Positions 1 to 7,315 of a DNA stretch of 64,000 bases are shown piece after piece. The stretch comes from Pseudoflavonifractor sp. 524-17 (GTDB lineage: Bacteria; Bacillota; Clostridia; Oscillospirales; Oscillospiraceae). Position 1 is the first letter of the stretch. Each line of letters starts with the position of its first letter. The notes under the pieces were generated by a model. It did not search any database. It was not told the origin of the DNA and saw only the letters and a list, made by a program, of their open reading frames with translations. The position numbers were made by a program, and so were the translations under genes. The stretch covers positions 1 through 64,000 of the forward strand of contig NZ_QWEK01000022.1 of assembly GCF_009935845.1 (NCBI RefSeq). The letters are read 5' to 3'.

Positions 1-455
1 TTGTCCACTCCTTATTCTCTTGATTATATACCCAATCCTTGAGAATGGGGTGTCAACTTTTTTTATACCACATCATTTTCCGGGGAATTTCTCGACCGCT
101 GATAAATCACGGGGAACGCGGACGTTTACGGCGGAAACGGGAGAAATCCACCCGAAAACGGCGGCGCACTTGCAAAATCCAGTGAATTTCACTTGAAATC
201 AAGAGAACTCCGGGCGTTACGCGCTGAAATCCTGCAAAATCGAGCGGGAGCGCGGCGAAATCGAGTGAAATTCAGTCGTTTTCATCTGGCGCGGCTCTGT
301 TTTCTCTGTGTATCACCTGATTTTCGGCGGGAAACAAAAAAATTTGAGAAATTTTGCAAAAACACTTGACAATATATATATATATAATAGATTGGACGAA
401 ATGCTGTGTAATTTGCACAACATCGTACATTTTTTATTTGTAGGAGGAAAAATCT
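1..455. other. gene-free flank of mobile-element remnant
   Basis: No convincing gene is seen in this AT-richer stretch. It contains several short direct and inverted strings built around the words GAAATC, CAAG and AAAATCCAG, and a TTGACA (366-371) followed by an alternating AT run, which may form part of the promoter for the small gene at 456. The spacing to the nearest TATAAT is too short for a standard sigma-A promoter, so I do not assign one. Confidence 0.4.
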
Positions 456-653
456 ATGCGTCTCATTCTCGACACAGAAAAGGGCCGTATCATTCTGCCC
501 AAAAACTTCTTTCCCTAGCTTGACAGGATGAACAAAGTCCTTGCTGATGGCGGCTCTGGAAAGAAATGGACAGCGGAGGATTATGTCCGCGAGCAGTTTG
601 ACAAGGCCATGAAAGAGACAATGCTCCGGGCGGAGGACAAGGTGGTGAAGTGA
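456..653 (+). pseudogene. small ICE-type protein, interrupted by in-frame TAG
   Basis: A strong ribosome binding site (TAGGAGG, 433-446 area) precedes ATG 456. The frame codes for 65 residues beginning MRLILDTEKGRIILPKNFFP, but codon 21 (516-518) is TAG; the same frame then continues without interruption to TGA 651-653, with a charged helical tail (EDYVREQFDKAMKE). The coding quality on both sides of the amber codon suggests one former gene of the kind of small acidic/charged protein found in clostridial conjugative elements (recalled, not searched). Either a point nonsense mutation or amber readthrough would explain it; decay fits the surrounding debris better. A 20-residue peptide is the product if TAG is read as stop. 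Confidence 0.55.
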
Positions 654-701
654 AGTATACTTTTCAATTTCAGATCAACAGGAGGTAGCAGTCAACATAA
701 A

Positions 702-1781
702 ATGGAAACAACTGAAAAGAAGAAAAGCCCGCTGGGAGTTGCTGCAGCGGTTCCTTTCGCCATTCTCTGGGTACAGCAACTTAGTATTTATTATGAGGAT
801 GTTTTGTCCTTCGCTTTTTTTAGGGTACCCGCATTATTTCCAGCCTTATTGTCGTTTCTGATTCCTTTGGTCATATCCGTTTTATTGGCTTTGCGGGTTC
901 ACAACGTCGCTTTGCCGGTTGCGTTTGCGGGCTTTGCTCTATTGAAGTTGCGCAATTTAATTATGTTTGGAATGTCAGCCGGTAGAGTGGACTATATGAC
1001 TTTGTTTTCGGTGCTGACTGCGGTCATTCTTTGCACCATTATGTTCCTTAACCTAACGGAAAAAGCAAAGAAACTCTGGTTTATCCCCGGAATTATCATC
1101 TCGCTTTATGCGGTGGTAACGGTGCTGCCTGAACTTCCGCATGTCGGGATTGTTATTAGTTATTATGACCCAGAGTATTGGCCCATTTGGTTGTGGTACG
1201 AAATTTGCCACCCAATAGTTTTTGCCCTTGGCGTATGGCTGGCAGGCAGATGGTTTGCGTACCCCAACTCCCCTGATACTGCTTACCGGAGTATGCTCCC
1301 CCATATTTTACTCCTGCTGTTTACGTTTGGTATCTATTACCTATATTGGATTTACAAGTCAACAGACTACTTGAACTGCGTAGAGGGAGAGGAACCCCGT
1401 AATCCCACCACCAAGTTGTTGCTATGTATATTCGTCCCCTTCTACTCATTTTACTGGATTTATAAAAGTGCTCAACGGATAGACCGCTTGGCCTCGGCAA
1501 AAGGGATTTCATCCAACCTGACTACACTCTGCTTAATTCTGGCTATTTTTGTGGGCGTTATACCGCCTATGTTGATGCAGGATAAAATTAATGCTATTAT
1601 TACGGCAGAGAATGAATCGGGTCAATATCAACCTACAACTTCCCACCAATCTGCGTCTAGCCATCCGTCCGGTCGTCTGGGTGTAGCAAATGAGTTGAAA
1701 ACCTTTAAAGAATTATTGGACAGCGGCGTTATCACGCAGGAAGAATTTGACGAGAAGAAAAAACAGTTGTTGGGGCTGTAA
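702..1781 (+). CDS. DUF4234 and SHOCT domain membrane protein
   Basis: A 359-residue integral membrane protein. The N-terminal 190 residues contain about six hydrophobic segments. Around residues 197-285 are two copies of the DUF4234 pattern (FGIYYLYWIYK and FYSFYWIYKSAQRID), a helix-pair unit of unknown function. A low-complexity linker rich in Ser and Gln follows, and residues 325-359 form a SHOCT motif (short C-terminal oligomerisation domain) ending LLDSGVITQEEFDEKKKQLL. The start follows GGAGGTAGCA. Base composition is much lower in GC than the genes after 6.5 kb, consistent with arrival on a mobile element. It ends just before a strong terminator. Specific role unknown. Confidence 0.85.
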   Translation: METTEKKKSPLGVAAAVPFAILWVQQLSIYYEDVLSFAFFRVPALFPALLSFLIPLVISVLLALRVHNVALPVAFAGFALLKLRNLIMFGMSAGRVDYMTLFSVLTAVILCTIMFLNLTEKAKKLWFIPGIIISLYAVVTVLPELPHVGIVISYYDPEYWPIWLWYEICHPIVFALGVWLAGRWFAYPNSPDTAYRSMLPHILLLLFTFGIYYLYWIYKSTDYLNCVEGEEPRNPTTKLLLCIFVPFYSFYWIYKSAQRIDRLASAKGISSNLTTLCLILAIFVGVIPPMLMQDKINAIITAENESGQYQPTTSHQSASSHPSGRLGVANELKTFKELLDSGVITQEEFDEKKKQLLGL

Positions 1782-1796
1782 TGCGTACATAGCAAC

Positions 1797-1825
1797 GGGG
1801 CGGGAGCAATCCCGCCCCGATTATT
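1797..1825. terminator. bidirectional intrinsic terminator
   Basis: A perfect stem GGGGCGGGA / TCCCGCCCC with a four-base GCAA loop, followed by TTATTTT on the plus side. It closes the DUF4234 gene and could also serve the integrase remnant read on the other strand. Confidence 0.8.
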
Positions 1826-1966
1826 TTACAGATTGAACGCCGCCGCTAATTTCTCCGTGGCCTCCTGCATTTGCCGCAGGTCAGTCCTGATATAGAAATT
1901 CAGTGTCGTGCTTGCGTTGACGTGGCCCAAAATCTCTTGGACGCCCTTAATGTCCGCCCCGCATTG
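1826..1966 (-). pseudogene. tyrosine recombinase, C-terminal remnant (first)
   Basis: Read on the minus strand, this gives about 46 residues beginning with ADIKGVQEILGHVNASTTLN and including the nucleophile region LNFYIRTD, followed by the C-terminal helix EATEKLAAAFNL and TAA. This is the standard end of a phage/ICE integrase (GVPLKEVQERLGHSSISTTLDTYSH-like part). The N-terminal core-binding and most of the catalytic domain are missing; the sequence loses homology at about 1966. It is too different in sequence from the second remnant at 2970 to be a duplicate of it. Confidence 0.8.
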
Positions 1967-2042
1967 TTTTTGTCAATAGGCTATACCCTAATGACACATT
2001 GAAGCGGGCCATGTTTCCGTGTCACACAAGTTTGCTTTTTTC

Positions 2043-2060
2043 TTTTGAAATATTTCAAAA
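2043..2060. promoter_or_regulatory. 18-bp perfect palindrome upstream of resolvase
   Basis: TTTTGAAATATTTCAAAA is a perfect palindrome located 16 bases before the -35 element (TTGATA, 2076-2081) of the resolvase gene. It could be a subsite of a res-like recombination site or an autoregulatory operator for the resolvase. The assignment rests on position and symmetry only. Confidence 0.4.
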
Positions 2061-2075
2061 ATAAATAATACTCTA

Positions 2076-2104
2076 TTGATATATTCCGCCCTTTGTGGTA
2101 GAAT
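2076..2104 (+). promoter_or_regulatory. sigma-A promoter of resolvase gene
   Basis: TTGATA (2076-2081), a 17-base spacer and TAGAAT (2099-2104) precede the resolvase ATG at 2135, leaving a leader of about 25 bases with an AAGGGGGC ribosome binding site. Confidence 0.65.
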
Positions 2105-2134
2105 AATGACAGATAAAGCAAGGGGGCGCGGCTC

Positions 2135-2695
2135 ATGCGGGTTGGCTATGTACGATGTTCCACCATCGAACAGAATGAAGCGCGGCAACTGAAAATGATG
2201 GAGGAACAACAGGCCGAAAAGCTGTTTATTGACAAGGCCAGCGGCAAGAACACAGACCGCGCCGCATTCAAAGAAATGATGGGCTTTGTCCGGGCGGGGG
2301 ACATTGTGGTGGTGGAGAGCATTTCCCGTATTGCCTGGAATACCCGCGACCTCCTTTCCATCGTGTCAGACCTGACGGCGCGGCAAGTGGAGTTTGTCAG
2401 CTTGAAAGAGAACATCGACACCACTACCCCACAAGGGCGGTTCATGCTCACAGTGTTCGGCGCGTTGGCAGAATTGGAGCGGGAGAACATTTTGGAACGC
2501 CAGCGGGAGGGTATAGAGATAGCAAAAGGCGCGGGCAAGTACAAGGGCCGCAAGCCGTTGGACGTGGACGAAACGCAATTCAAGGAGGTTTGCGCCAGAT
2601 GGAGGGCGGGAGAGATAACCGCCACCGCCGCCATGCAGGAGGTTGGGCTAAAGCCCAATACATTCTATCGGCGGGTCAAGGACATGAGCTTGTGA
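2135..2695 (+). CDS. serine recombinase (resolvase/invertase family)
   Basis: A 186-residue resolvase/invertase. The N-terminal catalytic domain carries the nucleophile Ser9 in MRVGYVRCST, the segment LFIDKASGKNTDRAAF, and the E-helix AELERENILERQREGI near residues 116-132. A Hin-like helix-turn-helix occupies about residues 140-186 (GRKPLDVD to NTFYRRVKDM). Length matches small resolvases. Odd point: the conserved pair of active-site arginines reads SRIAWNTRDLL (residues 64-74), so the second arginine (Arg71 in gamma-delta resolvase numbering) is Trp68, encoded by TGG. One C-to-T change from CGG would do this. The enzyme may therefore be impaired. It probably came with the surrounding element. 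Confidence 0.9.
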   Translation: MRVGYVRCSTIEQNEARQLKMMEEQQAEKLFIDKASGKNTDRAAFKEMMGFVRAGDIVVVESISRIAWNTRDLLSIVSDLTARQVEFVSLKENIDTTTPQGRFMLTVFGALAELERENILERQREGIEIAKGAGKYKGRKPLDVDETQFKEVCARWRAGEITATAAMQEVGLKPNTFYRRVKDMSL

Positions 2696-2831
2696 GGGCA
2701 TAGAAAAGGGGCCGAAAAAGTTGACTTTTCCGCCCTCTGGTGATATACTGAAAAAGTAAAAATCAAGCGCGTTACACTTGAAAAAATCAAGAGTGAACCG
2801 CTTAAAAATCCAGTGTTTTCAATGGTTTTAT

Positions 2832-2908
2832 CCGGGTGTGGCGAAGTTTGGTATCGCGCTTGAATGGGGTTCAAGAGGCCGCTGGTTCAAGTCCAGTCAC
2901 TCGGACCA
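2832..2908 (+). tRNA. tRNA-Pro (GGG anticodon)
   Basis: All four arms fold by hand: acceptor CCGGGTG with CACTCGG, D-stem GCGA/TCGC, anticodon stem CTTGA/TCAAG with loop ATGGGGT giving anticodon GGG (2866-2868), and T-stem GCTGG/CCAGT with loop TTCAAGT. The discriminator is A and CCA is encoded (2906-2908). It lies between recombinase debris on both sides; the integrase remnant at 2970 points toward its 3' end, the usual layout when a tRNA 3' end is an attachment site. Confidence 0.93.
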
Positions 2909-2915
2909 AGAATTT

Positions 2916-2952
2916 GGCTTGAAATCGAAAGATTTCAGGCCATTTTCTTTTA
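2916..2952 (+). terminator. terminator of tRNA-Pro
   Basis: GGCTTGAAATC, loop GAAA, GATTTCAGGCC, then TTTTCTTTT. An 11-base stem with one G-U pair, seven bases after the encoded CCA. Confidence 0.8.
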
Positions 2953-2969
2953 CAACATTTTGGAGCGCT

Positions 2970-3188
2970 TCATGTTTTAGCTGTTTCGGATTCAGAACAC
3001 TTTCCAGAACAAAATACAGACTCTCTGAGAATGGAGTCCATAACCCCGGACGTAGCTTTGCGGCCTTCATCCTGTACATGGGTGTAAACGTTAAGCGTTG
3101 TTATAATATCCTTATGCCCTAAAAATTCCTGCATCTGCTTTGGCGTGGCCTGCTTTGTTGCAGCTAAAAACGAAGCCGCCGTGTGCCC
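2970..3188 (-). pseudogene. tyrosine recombinase, C-terminal remnant (second)
   Basis: The minus strand codes for about 72 residues: HTAASFLAATKQATPKQMQE, then FLGHKDIITTLNVYTHVQDE, then a tail ending ESETAKT and TGA (2972-2970). It contains the LGH box and nucleophile Tyr of LNVYTHV. The frame has no start and begins at the middle of the HxxR region, so only the last quarter of the integrase remains. Its orientation, with the stop next to the tRNA-Pro 3' end, is typical of an ICE integrase beside its attachment site. A central piece of an integrase lies at 5857-6060 on the same strand. Confidence 0.82.
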
Positions 3189-3797
3189 TTACGGTATAAT
3201 AAGGACAAATCAGAAAACCCCTGCGGTGCAACGTGTTAACTGGTTTGTCCTTATTCTTTTTCCACCAATTCCCCCGCAAAAAGCAGGCATAACAAGGGTT
3301 GCCAAAAAGCGAGGTGTACTATTAAACAAAGAGAATGCATACTATCCGGCTGGGGCACCGGCGCCCCGGGTAGGATAGCTACAGAGGTCTAGGAGCGGCT
3401 TATTTGCTTTCCAGCTTCAGCAACAGCGCCAATTTGGGCACTGCCGAGGAAATAGCTTCTAGGGAGTTGCCATTCAGAACTGCTGCTGTGTTCATATCGT
3501 TGGCAGTTGCACTGCTGCGTTCACTTTCTCCCTGCTGGTCATGCGAAGCGTGCAGCCACCCGTCAGGTGTATTTGAGCAGGCGCAGAGCGGACGGTACGG
3601 GGCGTGGGGGAACCCCAACAAGACGCATCGGGAAATCCAAAAGGATATCCCGATGCCTTGCTTGCCTGCGAGATGAAAATCAGCCTCTGCAAGATTTTGC
3701 ATAGCGCAAAAACTATTGATATCTTGGAAAGTATCGGATATACTTATGACCAGCGGGCTGCTGGCCCTGGAACTTTTTCCGATGGAGGGAAACTTTT
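3189..3797. other. non-coding stretch before chemotaxis receptor
   Basis: No gene can be supported. Two inverted repeats stand out: AAGGACAAA (3201-3209) with TTTGTCCTT (3244-3252), and a long hairpin GCATCGGGAAATCC / GGATATCCCGATGC (about 3625-3656, one mismatch) with no T-run after it. The minus-strand reading between 3400 and 3700 looks protein-like in short pieces but changes frame and has no recognisable domain. The MCP ribosome binding site GATGGAGGGAAA sits at 3781-3792. Confidence 0.5.
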
Positions 3798-5825
3798 ATG
3801 CGATTTATAGAGAGCAAAAAACTTGCCACGCGGATCGGGGTCATTACATCTGTGATCACTCTGATCGGAATGACGTTGCTCTGGCTGGTGGTATCCACCA
3901 ACGCCGCTTCCATGGTGAAAAACGATATTACCAACCAGATGACCGACGCTGTGGAATCCAGGGCCGCAATCATTAACGAATATGTGCTTTCCGCGGAGGA
4001 ATATATGTCCGCCTTTGCCTTGGGCAGCGAGGTTCGGGATCTGCTTCTGAACCCGGATGACCCGGAACTGTTGGCCCAGGCTCAGAGCTATACAGAGGAT
4101 TTTGCCGCCGTCAAGGGGGTGTTTGAAGGGCTATACATTGCCACCCCGGCCACCCATGTCCTGACGCATACCTCCCAGAGCGCTATCGGCATGACCACCC
4201 GGTCGGGGGACTCCCTGAAAACCTTCCAGGATACCATTCTCTCCCGGCGGGAGCTGACGAACCTAGGGATCATGAAGTCCCCCGGCACCGGCAGCATGAT
4301 TTTGTCCATGTACTGCCCCATCTTTGAGGGCCAGCAGTGTATCGGCTATGTAGGGGCCGGCGTCTATGCCAGCCATCTGATGGACTCGCTGCTGAATCTG
4401 GACATCAAGGGCCTGCCCAACAGCGAATACGTGTTTCTGAATGTGGATACGGGCGTCTATCTCTACCATGAGGACGACGCGCTTTTGAATACCAAAACCA
4501 CCGATGCGGCTTATCTGGAAATCATCCAGCGCATTGGGGCGGATGGCAGCACCCAGGCCAATACATATTCCTACCGGGATGAGAACGGAATCAGACAGCT
4601 GGTGGTCTACAAGTACCTGAAGGACCGCGGCTGGGTCTTTATGGTACGGGACAACGCTGCGGAGGTCTATGCCGCCGTAACGACTGTGCGTATTTTGGTG
4701 GGCGTACTGTGCGCGGCCATGGCTGCCGCCGTCATCCTGATTACGCTTTTGATTCTGCGCCGCGAGGGCAGGGATCTGATGGCGGTGGAGCGGGCCATAG
4801 ACCGCTTGGGGGAGCTGAATCTCTCCGCGGACCAGGAGCTGGAGCCTTTCTATGGCCGGTCGGATGAGATCGGCATGATTGCACAGACCACTCACCGGGT
4901 CTGCAGCTGCCTGCGCAAGACTATCGACGATGTAGGCCGCATCTTGGGTGAGATGGCCAATGGAAATCTCACTGTCGACGTCACAGCGAACGAATCTTAT
5001 TACATCGGCGATTTCAAAGCCCTGTCCGCAAGCCTGCAATCCATCCACGCCAATCTGGTGCGTGTCATCCGGGACATTTCCCAAGTGGCCGGCCAAGTGG
5101 ACGCCAGCGCAGAGCGGGTATCCTCGGGCGCCCAGGCACTAGCCCAAGGCACGACGGAGCAGGCCGCCTCTGTTGAAGGACTTATGACGAATGTGACTGC
5201 CATTACCGAGCAAATCCAGACCAACACCGTGCGTTGCGGCAGCGCCAGCGAGTTGGTGGGTCGGGCCAACGGCTATGCTGTCGAGACGGACACAAAAATG
5301 GAACAGCTGACCGCCGCTACCAGGAACATCAATCAGTCCTCAGCCCAGATCAGTACCATTATCAAAACCATTGAAGATATCGCATTCCAGACCAACATTC
5401 TGGCCCTGAACGCCGCCGTGGAGGCTGCCCGGGCAGGAAGTGCGGGGAAGGGCTTCTCTGTAGTGGCGGACGAGGTTCGCAGCCTGGCCGCCAAATCCAC
5501 CGAGGCCGCGCAGAATACCAACGCTCTTATCAGCCAGTCTGTTCAGAACGCCAAGAGCGGAACCGAGTCTACGGACCAAGCCGTCTCCGCCATGCGAGTC
5601 ATCAACGACTGCATCCAATCCATTAAGTCGTTGATGGATGAGATTGCCTCCGCCAGTGTCCAGCAGTCAGAGATGATTTCTCTAGTTGAAAGCGGGATTA
5701 AGGGGATTTCAGCAGTGGTTCAGGACAATTCCATGGCTGCTGAAAAGAGCGCGTCGGTTTCCAAGGAGTTGTCCCAACAGGCGCGGACGCTGAACAGCCT
5801 TATCAGCCGCTTCCGCATCCGGTAA
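3798..5825 (+). CDS. methyl-accepting chemotaxis protein
   Basis: A 675-residue membrane chemoreceptor. TM1 is about residues 12-35; the extracellular part (about 36-292) resembles a Cache sensor, with the membrane-proximal pattern GYVGAGVYASHLMDSLLN and the KYLKDRGWVFMVRD segment; TM2 is about 296-320. A HAMP region (about 322-430) leads into the cytoplasmic signalling domain with the hairpin tip EDIAFQTNILALNAAVEAAR (about 525-545), which binds CheA/CheW. The ligand is not predictable. The gene stands alone between integrase fragments, and no other chemotaxis or flagellar gene is present in the window, so it may be cargo or an isolated chromosomal gene. Confidence 0.92.
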   Translation: MRFIESKKLATRIGVITSVITLIGMTLLWLVVSTNAASMVKNDITNQMTDAVESRAAIINEYVLSAEEYMSAFALGSEVRDLLLNPDDPELLAQAQSYTEDFAAVKGVFEGLYIATPATHVLTHTSQSAIGMTTRSGDSLKTFQDTILSRRELTNLGIMKSPGTGSMILSMYCPIFEGQQCIGYVGAGVYASHLMDSLLNLDIKGLPNSEYVFLNVDTGVYLYHEDDALLNTKTTDAAYLEIIQRIGADGSTQANTYSYRDENGIRQLVVYKYLKDRGWVFMVRDNAAEVYAAVTTVRILVGVLCAAMAAAVILITLLILRREGRDLMAVERAIDRLGELNLSADQELEPFYGRSDEIGMIAQTTHRVCSCLRKTIDDVGRILGEMANGNLTVDVTANESYYIGDFKALSASLQSIHANLVRVIRDISQVAGQVDASAERVSSGAQALAQGTTEQAASVEGLMTNVTAITEQIQTNTVRCGSASELVGRANGYAVETDTKMEQLTAATRNINQSSAQISTIIKTIEDIAFQTNILALNAAVEAARAGSAGKGFSVVADEVRSLAAKSTEAAQNTNALISQSVQNAKSGTESTDQAVSAMRVINDCIQSIKSLMDEIASASVQQSEMISLVESGIKGISAVVQDNSMAAEKSASVSKELSQQARTLNSLISRFRIR

Positions 5826-5856
5826 TCTTCCTTGCCTCACAGAAAAGCCGCCAATC

Positions 5857-6060
5857 TCAGAACGAAATATGTAGTCGGGACGGACGCTCCCGGCCATCCA
5901 ACCATACAACAACTTTATCCAAATCAAGCCTGTTTTGCTCCTGTGTTCGCTTCAGTTGCTTCAGATAGGGAACTGTGCTTTCTATCACAGGAATTGTCCG
6001 GCGGCTCTTTTGGGTCTTTGTTCGCTCTGCTTCAATCAGGAGACGTTGACTTACTGCGAC
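5857..6060 (-). pseudogene. tyrosine recombinase, central fragment
   Basis: The minus strand codes for VSQRLLIEAERTKTQKSRRT, then IPVIESTVPYLKQLKRTQEQ and NRLDLDKVVVWLDGRERP. This is the segment of phage/ICE integrases containing the catalytic Lys beta-hairpin and the TKTxxSRRTIP motif that precedes the HxxR box. Both ends are lost. The following domain, HxxR to Tyr, is what the fragment at 2970-3188 retains on the same strand, so the two may be halves of one gene separated by the 2.7-kb chemoreceptor segment, with roughly 25-30 residues missing between them. Confidence 0.72.
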
Positions 6061-6285
6061 TTTCCCAGCGAACACTGGACTCGTATCCGAACCAACAATG
6101 TCATTGAACGGCTCAACCGGGAGATCCGCCGCCGTACAAGGGTAGTGGGCTGCTTCCCGGACGGTAATTCTGCTCTGATGCTGGTCTGTGCCAGGCTCCG
6201 CCATGTAGCTGCTACCCAGTGGCGCAGCAAGAAGTACATGAATATGAAGCATTTAGAGGCGATCCAGGGTGACACCTCTATCGCT
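6046..6285 (+). mobile_element. IS256-family transposase, C-terminal remnant
   Basis: The plus strand codes for SEHWTRIRTNNVIERLNREI, then RRRTRVVGCFPDGNSALMLV and CARLRHVAATQWRSKKYMNM, ending KHLE and a SIAG-like tail. This is the highly conserved end of IS256/Mutator transposases, including the last part of the DDE domain. The catalytic aspartates and the N-terminal 300 residues are absent, and no terminal inverted repeats are visible. It abuts the integrase fragment at 5857-6060 on the opposite strand. Confidence 0.85.
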
Positions 6286-6499
6286 GGCCGATCTCTTTCA
6301 GCCAGCGTCTGCAAACTAATTTGCGCATTTTTTGACAGTACCCTTCTCACCCTCATCGGGCGCAGGCTTTCTGCTAGGGCCAAAAACCTGTATTTACAAC
6401 CGTTAAACGCTGTCCGGCCGGAATTTTCCCCTCTGCGGCGGCAACATCCCATGGCAACCCAGCATTTTTCGGTAATGAATACAGGTTCTCAGTTATGGA
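6286..6499. other. gene-free junction after IS remnant
   Basis: No supported gene. The plus-strand reading continues out of the transposase frame into sequence without recognisable homology. It marks the boundary between the low-GC mobile region and the GC-rich chromosomal block. Confidence 0.4.
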
Positions 6500-6853
6500 T
6501 TACAGCTCATAGCACTTAAACTTCTGGTTCTCCTTGAACTTAAACTCCATGCTCAGCAGATGACCCTCCATCCGCTGCTCCATCTGCTGGTCCAGCTCCA
6601 GGCACCAGCCGGATTTGTCGTGGGCCTGCCAGATGTCGTAGTCGGCCCAGTATATGACCACGTTGATCTCCCCAGGCACGTCCCGGCTCAGCCAGATCTC
6701 CTTGCCCAAAAAGCCCTCGGACACCTTCAGCCGTGTGGTCCACACCTCATCGTCCAGCTCAACCCAGCGGTCCACCCAGTCGGGTGAGACCAAAACGCGG
6801 ATTTCCTCCACAGCGATGGGCTTTTCCAGTTTGCGGATGTTCTTCAGTTCCAT
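6500..6853 (-). CDS. TIGR03792-type protein, dimeric alpha-beta barrel fold
   Basis: A 117-residue soluble protein. The core VDRWVELDDEVWTTRLKVSE followed by GFLGKEIWLSRDVPGEINVV and IYWADYDIWQA matches the TIGR03792 family best known from cyanobacteria, which resembles antibiotic-biosynthesis monooxygenases with a ferredoxin-like dimeric barrel. No enzymatic residues can be named; the substrate is unknown. The start follows AAAAGGGG. It is a single-gene unit with its own promoter and a candidate operator at the transcription start, so it may be individually regulated. Confidence 0.75.
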   Translation of the reverse strand: MELKNIRKLEKPIAVEEIRVLVSPDWVDRWVELDDEVWTTRLKVSEGFLGKEIWLSRDVPGEINVVIYWADYDIWQAHDKSGWCLELDQQMEQRMEGHLLSMEFKFKENQKFKCYEL

Positions 6854-6874
6854 AGAAGCACGACCCCTTTTTTA

Positions 6875-6946
6875 ACGCGGATGGACCGCGTTTATTTGTA
6901 GTACTATCCTACTAACAGTATAGCAGGCCGCAGCCCGTCTGCCAAG
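6875..6946 (-). promoter_or_regulatory. promoter and candidate operator of TIGR03792 gene
   Basis: On the minus strand TTGGCA (6946-6941), a 17-base spacer and TATACT (6923-6918) form a promoter. Just downstream is the inverted repeat TAGTA-CTATCC-TACTA (6900-6915), placed where a repressor would block initiation, and then AACGCGG-ATGGA-CCGCGTT (6875-6893), a small hairpin in the leader. Confidence 0.6.
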
Positions 6947-6993
6947 AGCCTGTTTTAAAACCGGCAATATGCCCAACTGCGAGGGGTTCTTTG

Positions 6994-7209
6994 CTAACGT
7001 CTGTTCTTTCGCGCAATCATAAAAATACCGGCGGCAAGGAAGACAAGCCCTATAATCACCCCTATCATTGCAGAAAGGCCGCCAATTCTGCCGCCGGCGA
7101 ATATGGCCGTGGGGCCGTCCGCCCCTCCGATGACGCCCACCGGCGGCATCAGAGAGACCGCCGCCGCAATTCCCGCCAGGATTAAAACAATTCCCACGAT
7201 TTTCTTTAT
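6994..7209 (-). CDS. small membrane protein with decarboxylase beta-subunit motif
   Basis: A peptide of about 71 residues with two transmembrane helices (KIVGIVLILAGIAAAV and MIGVIIGLVFLAAGIFMI) separated by PPVGVIGGADGPTAIFAGG. GGADGPTAIF is the signature of the Na+-translocating beta subunit of oxaloacetate/glutaconyl-CoA decarboxylases, here in a protein one fifth of normal length. The only upstream frame extension starts at GTG 7266 inside the psuG terminator and upstream of the -10 box, so it is unlikely. An ideal GGAGGT (7221-7216) lies six bases before codon ATA (7209-7207), giving (M)KKIVGIVLIL. I therefore place the start at ATA; the next GTG is 18 bases from the site. No biotin carrier or carboxyltransferase gene is nearby. 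Confidence 0.6.
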   Translation of the reverse strand: MKKIVGIVLILAGIAAAVSLMPPVGVIGGADGPTAIFAGGRIGGLSAMIGVIIGLVFLAAGIFMIARKNRR

Positions 7210-7251
7210 GCCCGTACCTCCAAAAAATTCCCGCTGGTTGGGTTCCCTATT

Positions 7252-7280
7252 ATTATAAAAGCGCACCCGCTGAAAAGCAA
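7252..7280 (-). promoter_or_regulatory. promoter of small membrane gene
   Basis: TTGCTT (7280-7275), 17 bases and TATAAT (7257-7252) on the minus strand. The -35 element falls in the loop of the psuG terminator hairpin, so the two genes share this short spacer. Confidence 0.55.
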
Positions 7281-7303
7281 CTGCTTCCCAGCGGGTGTTC
7301 TCT
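7262..7303 (-). terminator. terminator of psuG
   Basis: On the minus strand CACCCGCTG, a loop of about 16 bases, CAGCGGGTG, then CGCTTTTAT. On the plus strand the same stem is followed by TTCTCTTTTT. Confidence 0.7.
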
Positions 7304-7315
7304 TTTTCCTCTGTT

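Noticed and set aside
308-523. 71-codon frame overlapping the small ICE gene
   Set aside because: It overlaps the ribosome binding site and gene start at 456 in another frame and begins with AT-rich non-coding text.
3625-3656. Long hairpin considered as a c-di-GMP riboswitch or terminator for the chemoreceptor
   Set aside because: No GEMM motif words are present and no T-run follows; the chemoreceptor start is over 100 bases away.
3404-3704. Short frames on both strands between the tRNA remnant region and the chemoreceptor
   Set aside because: No ribosome binding sites, no conserved motif, and a long hairpin crosses them; treated as non-coding.
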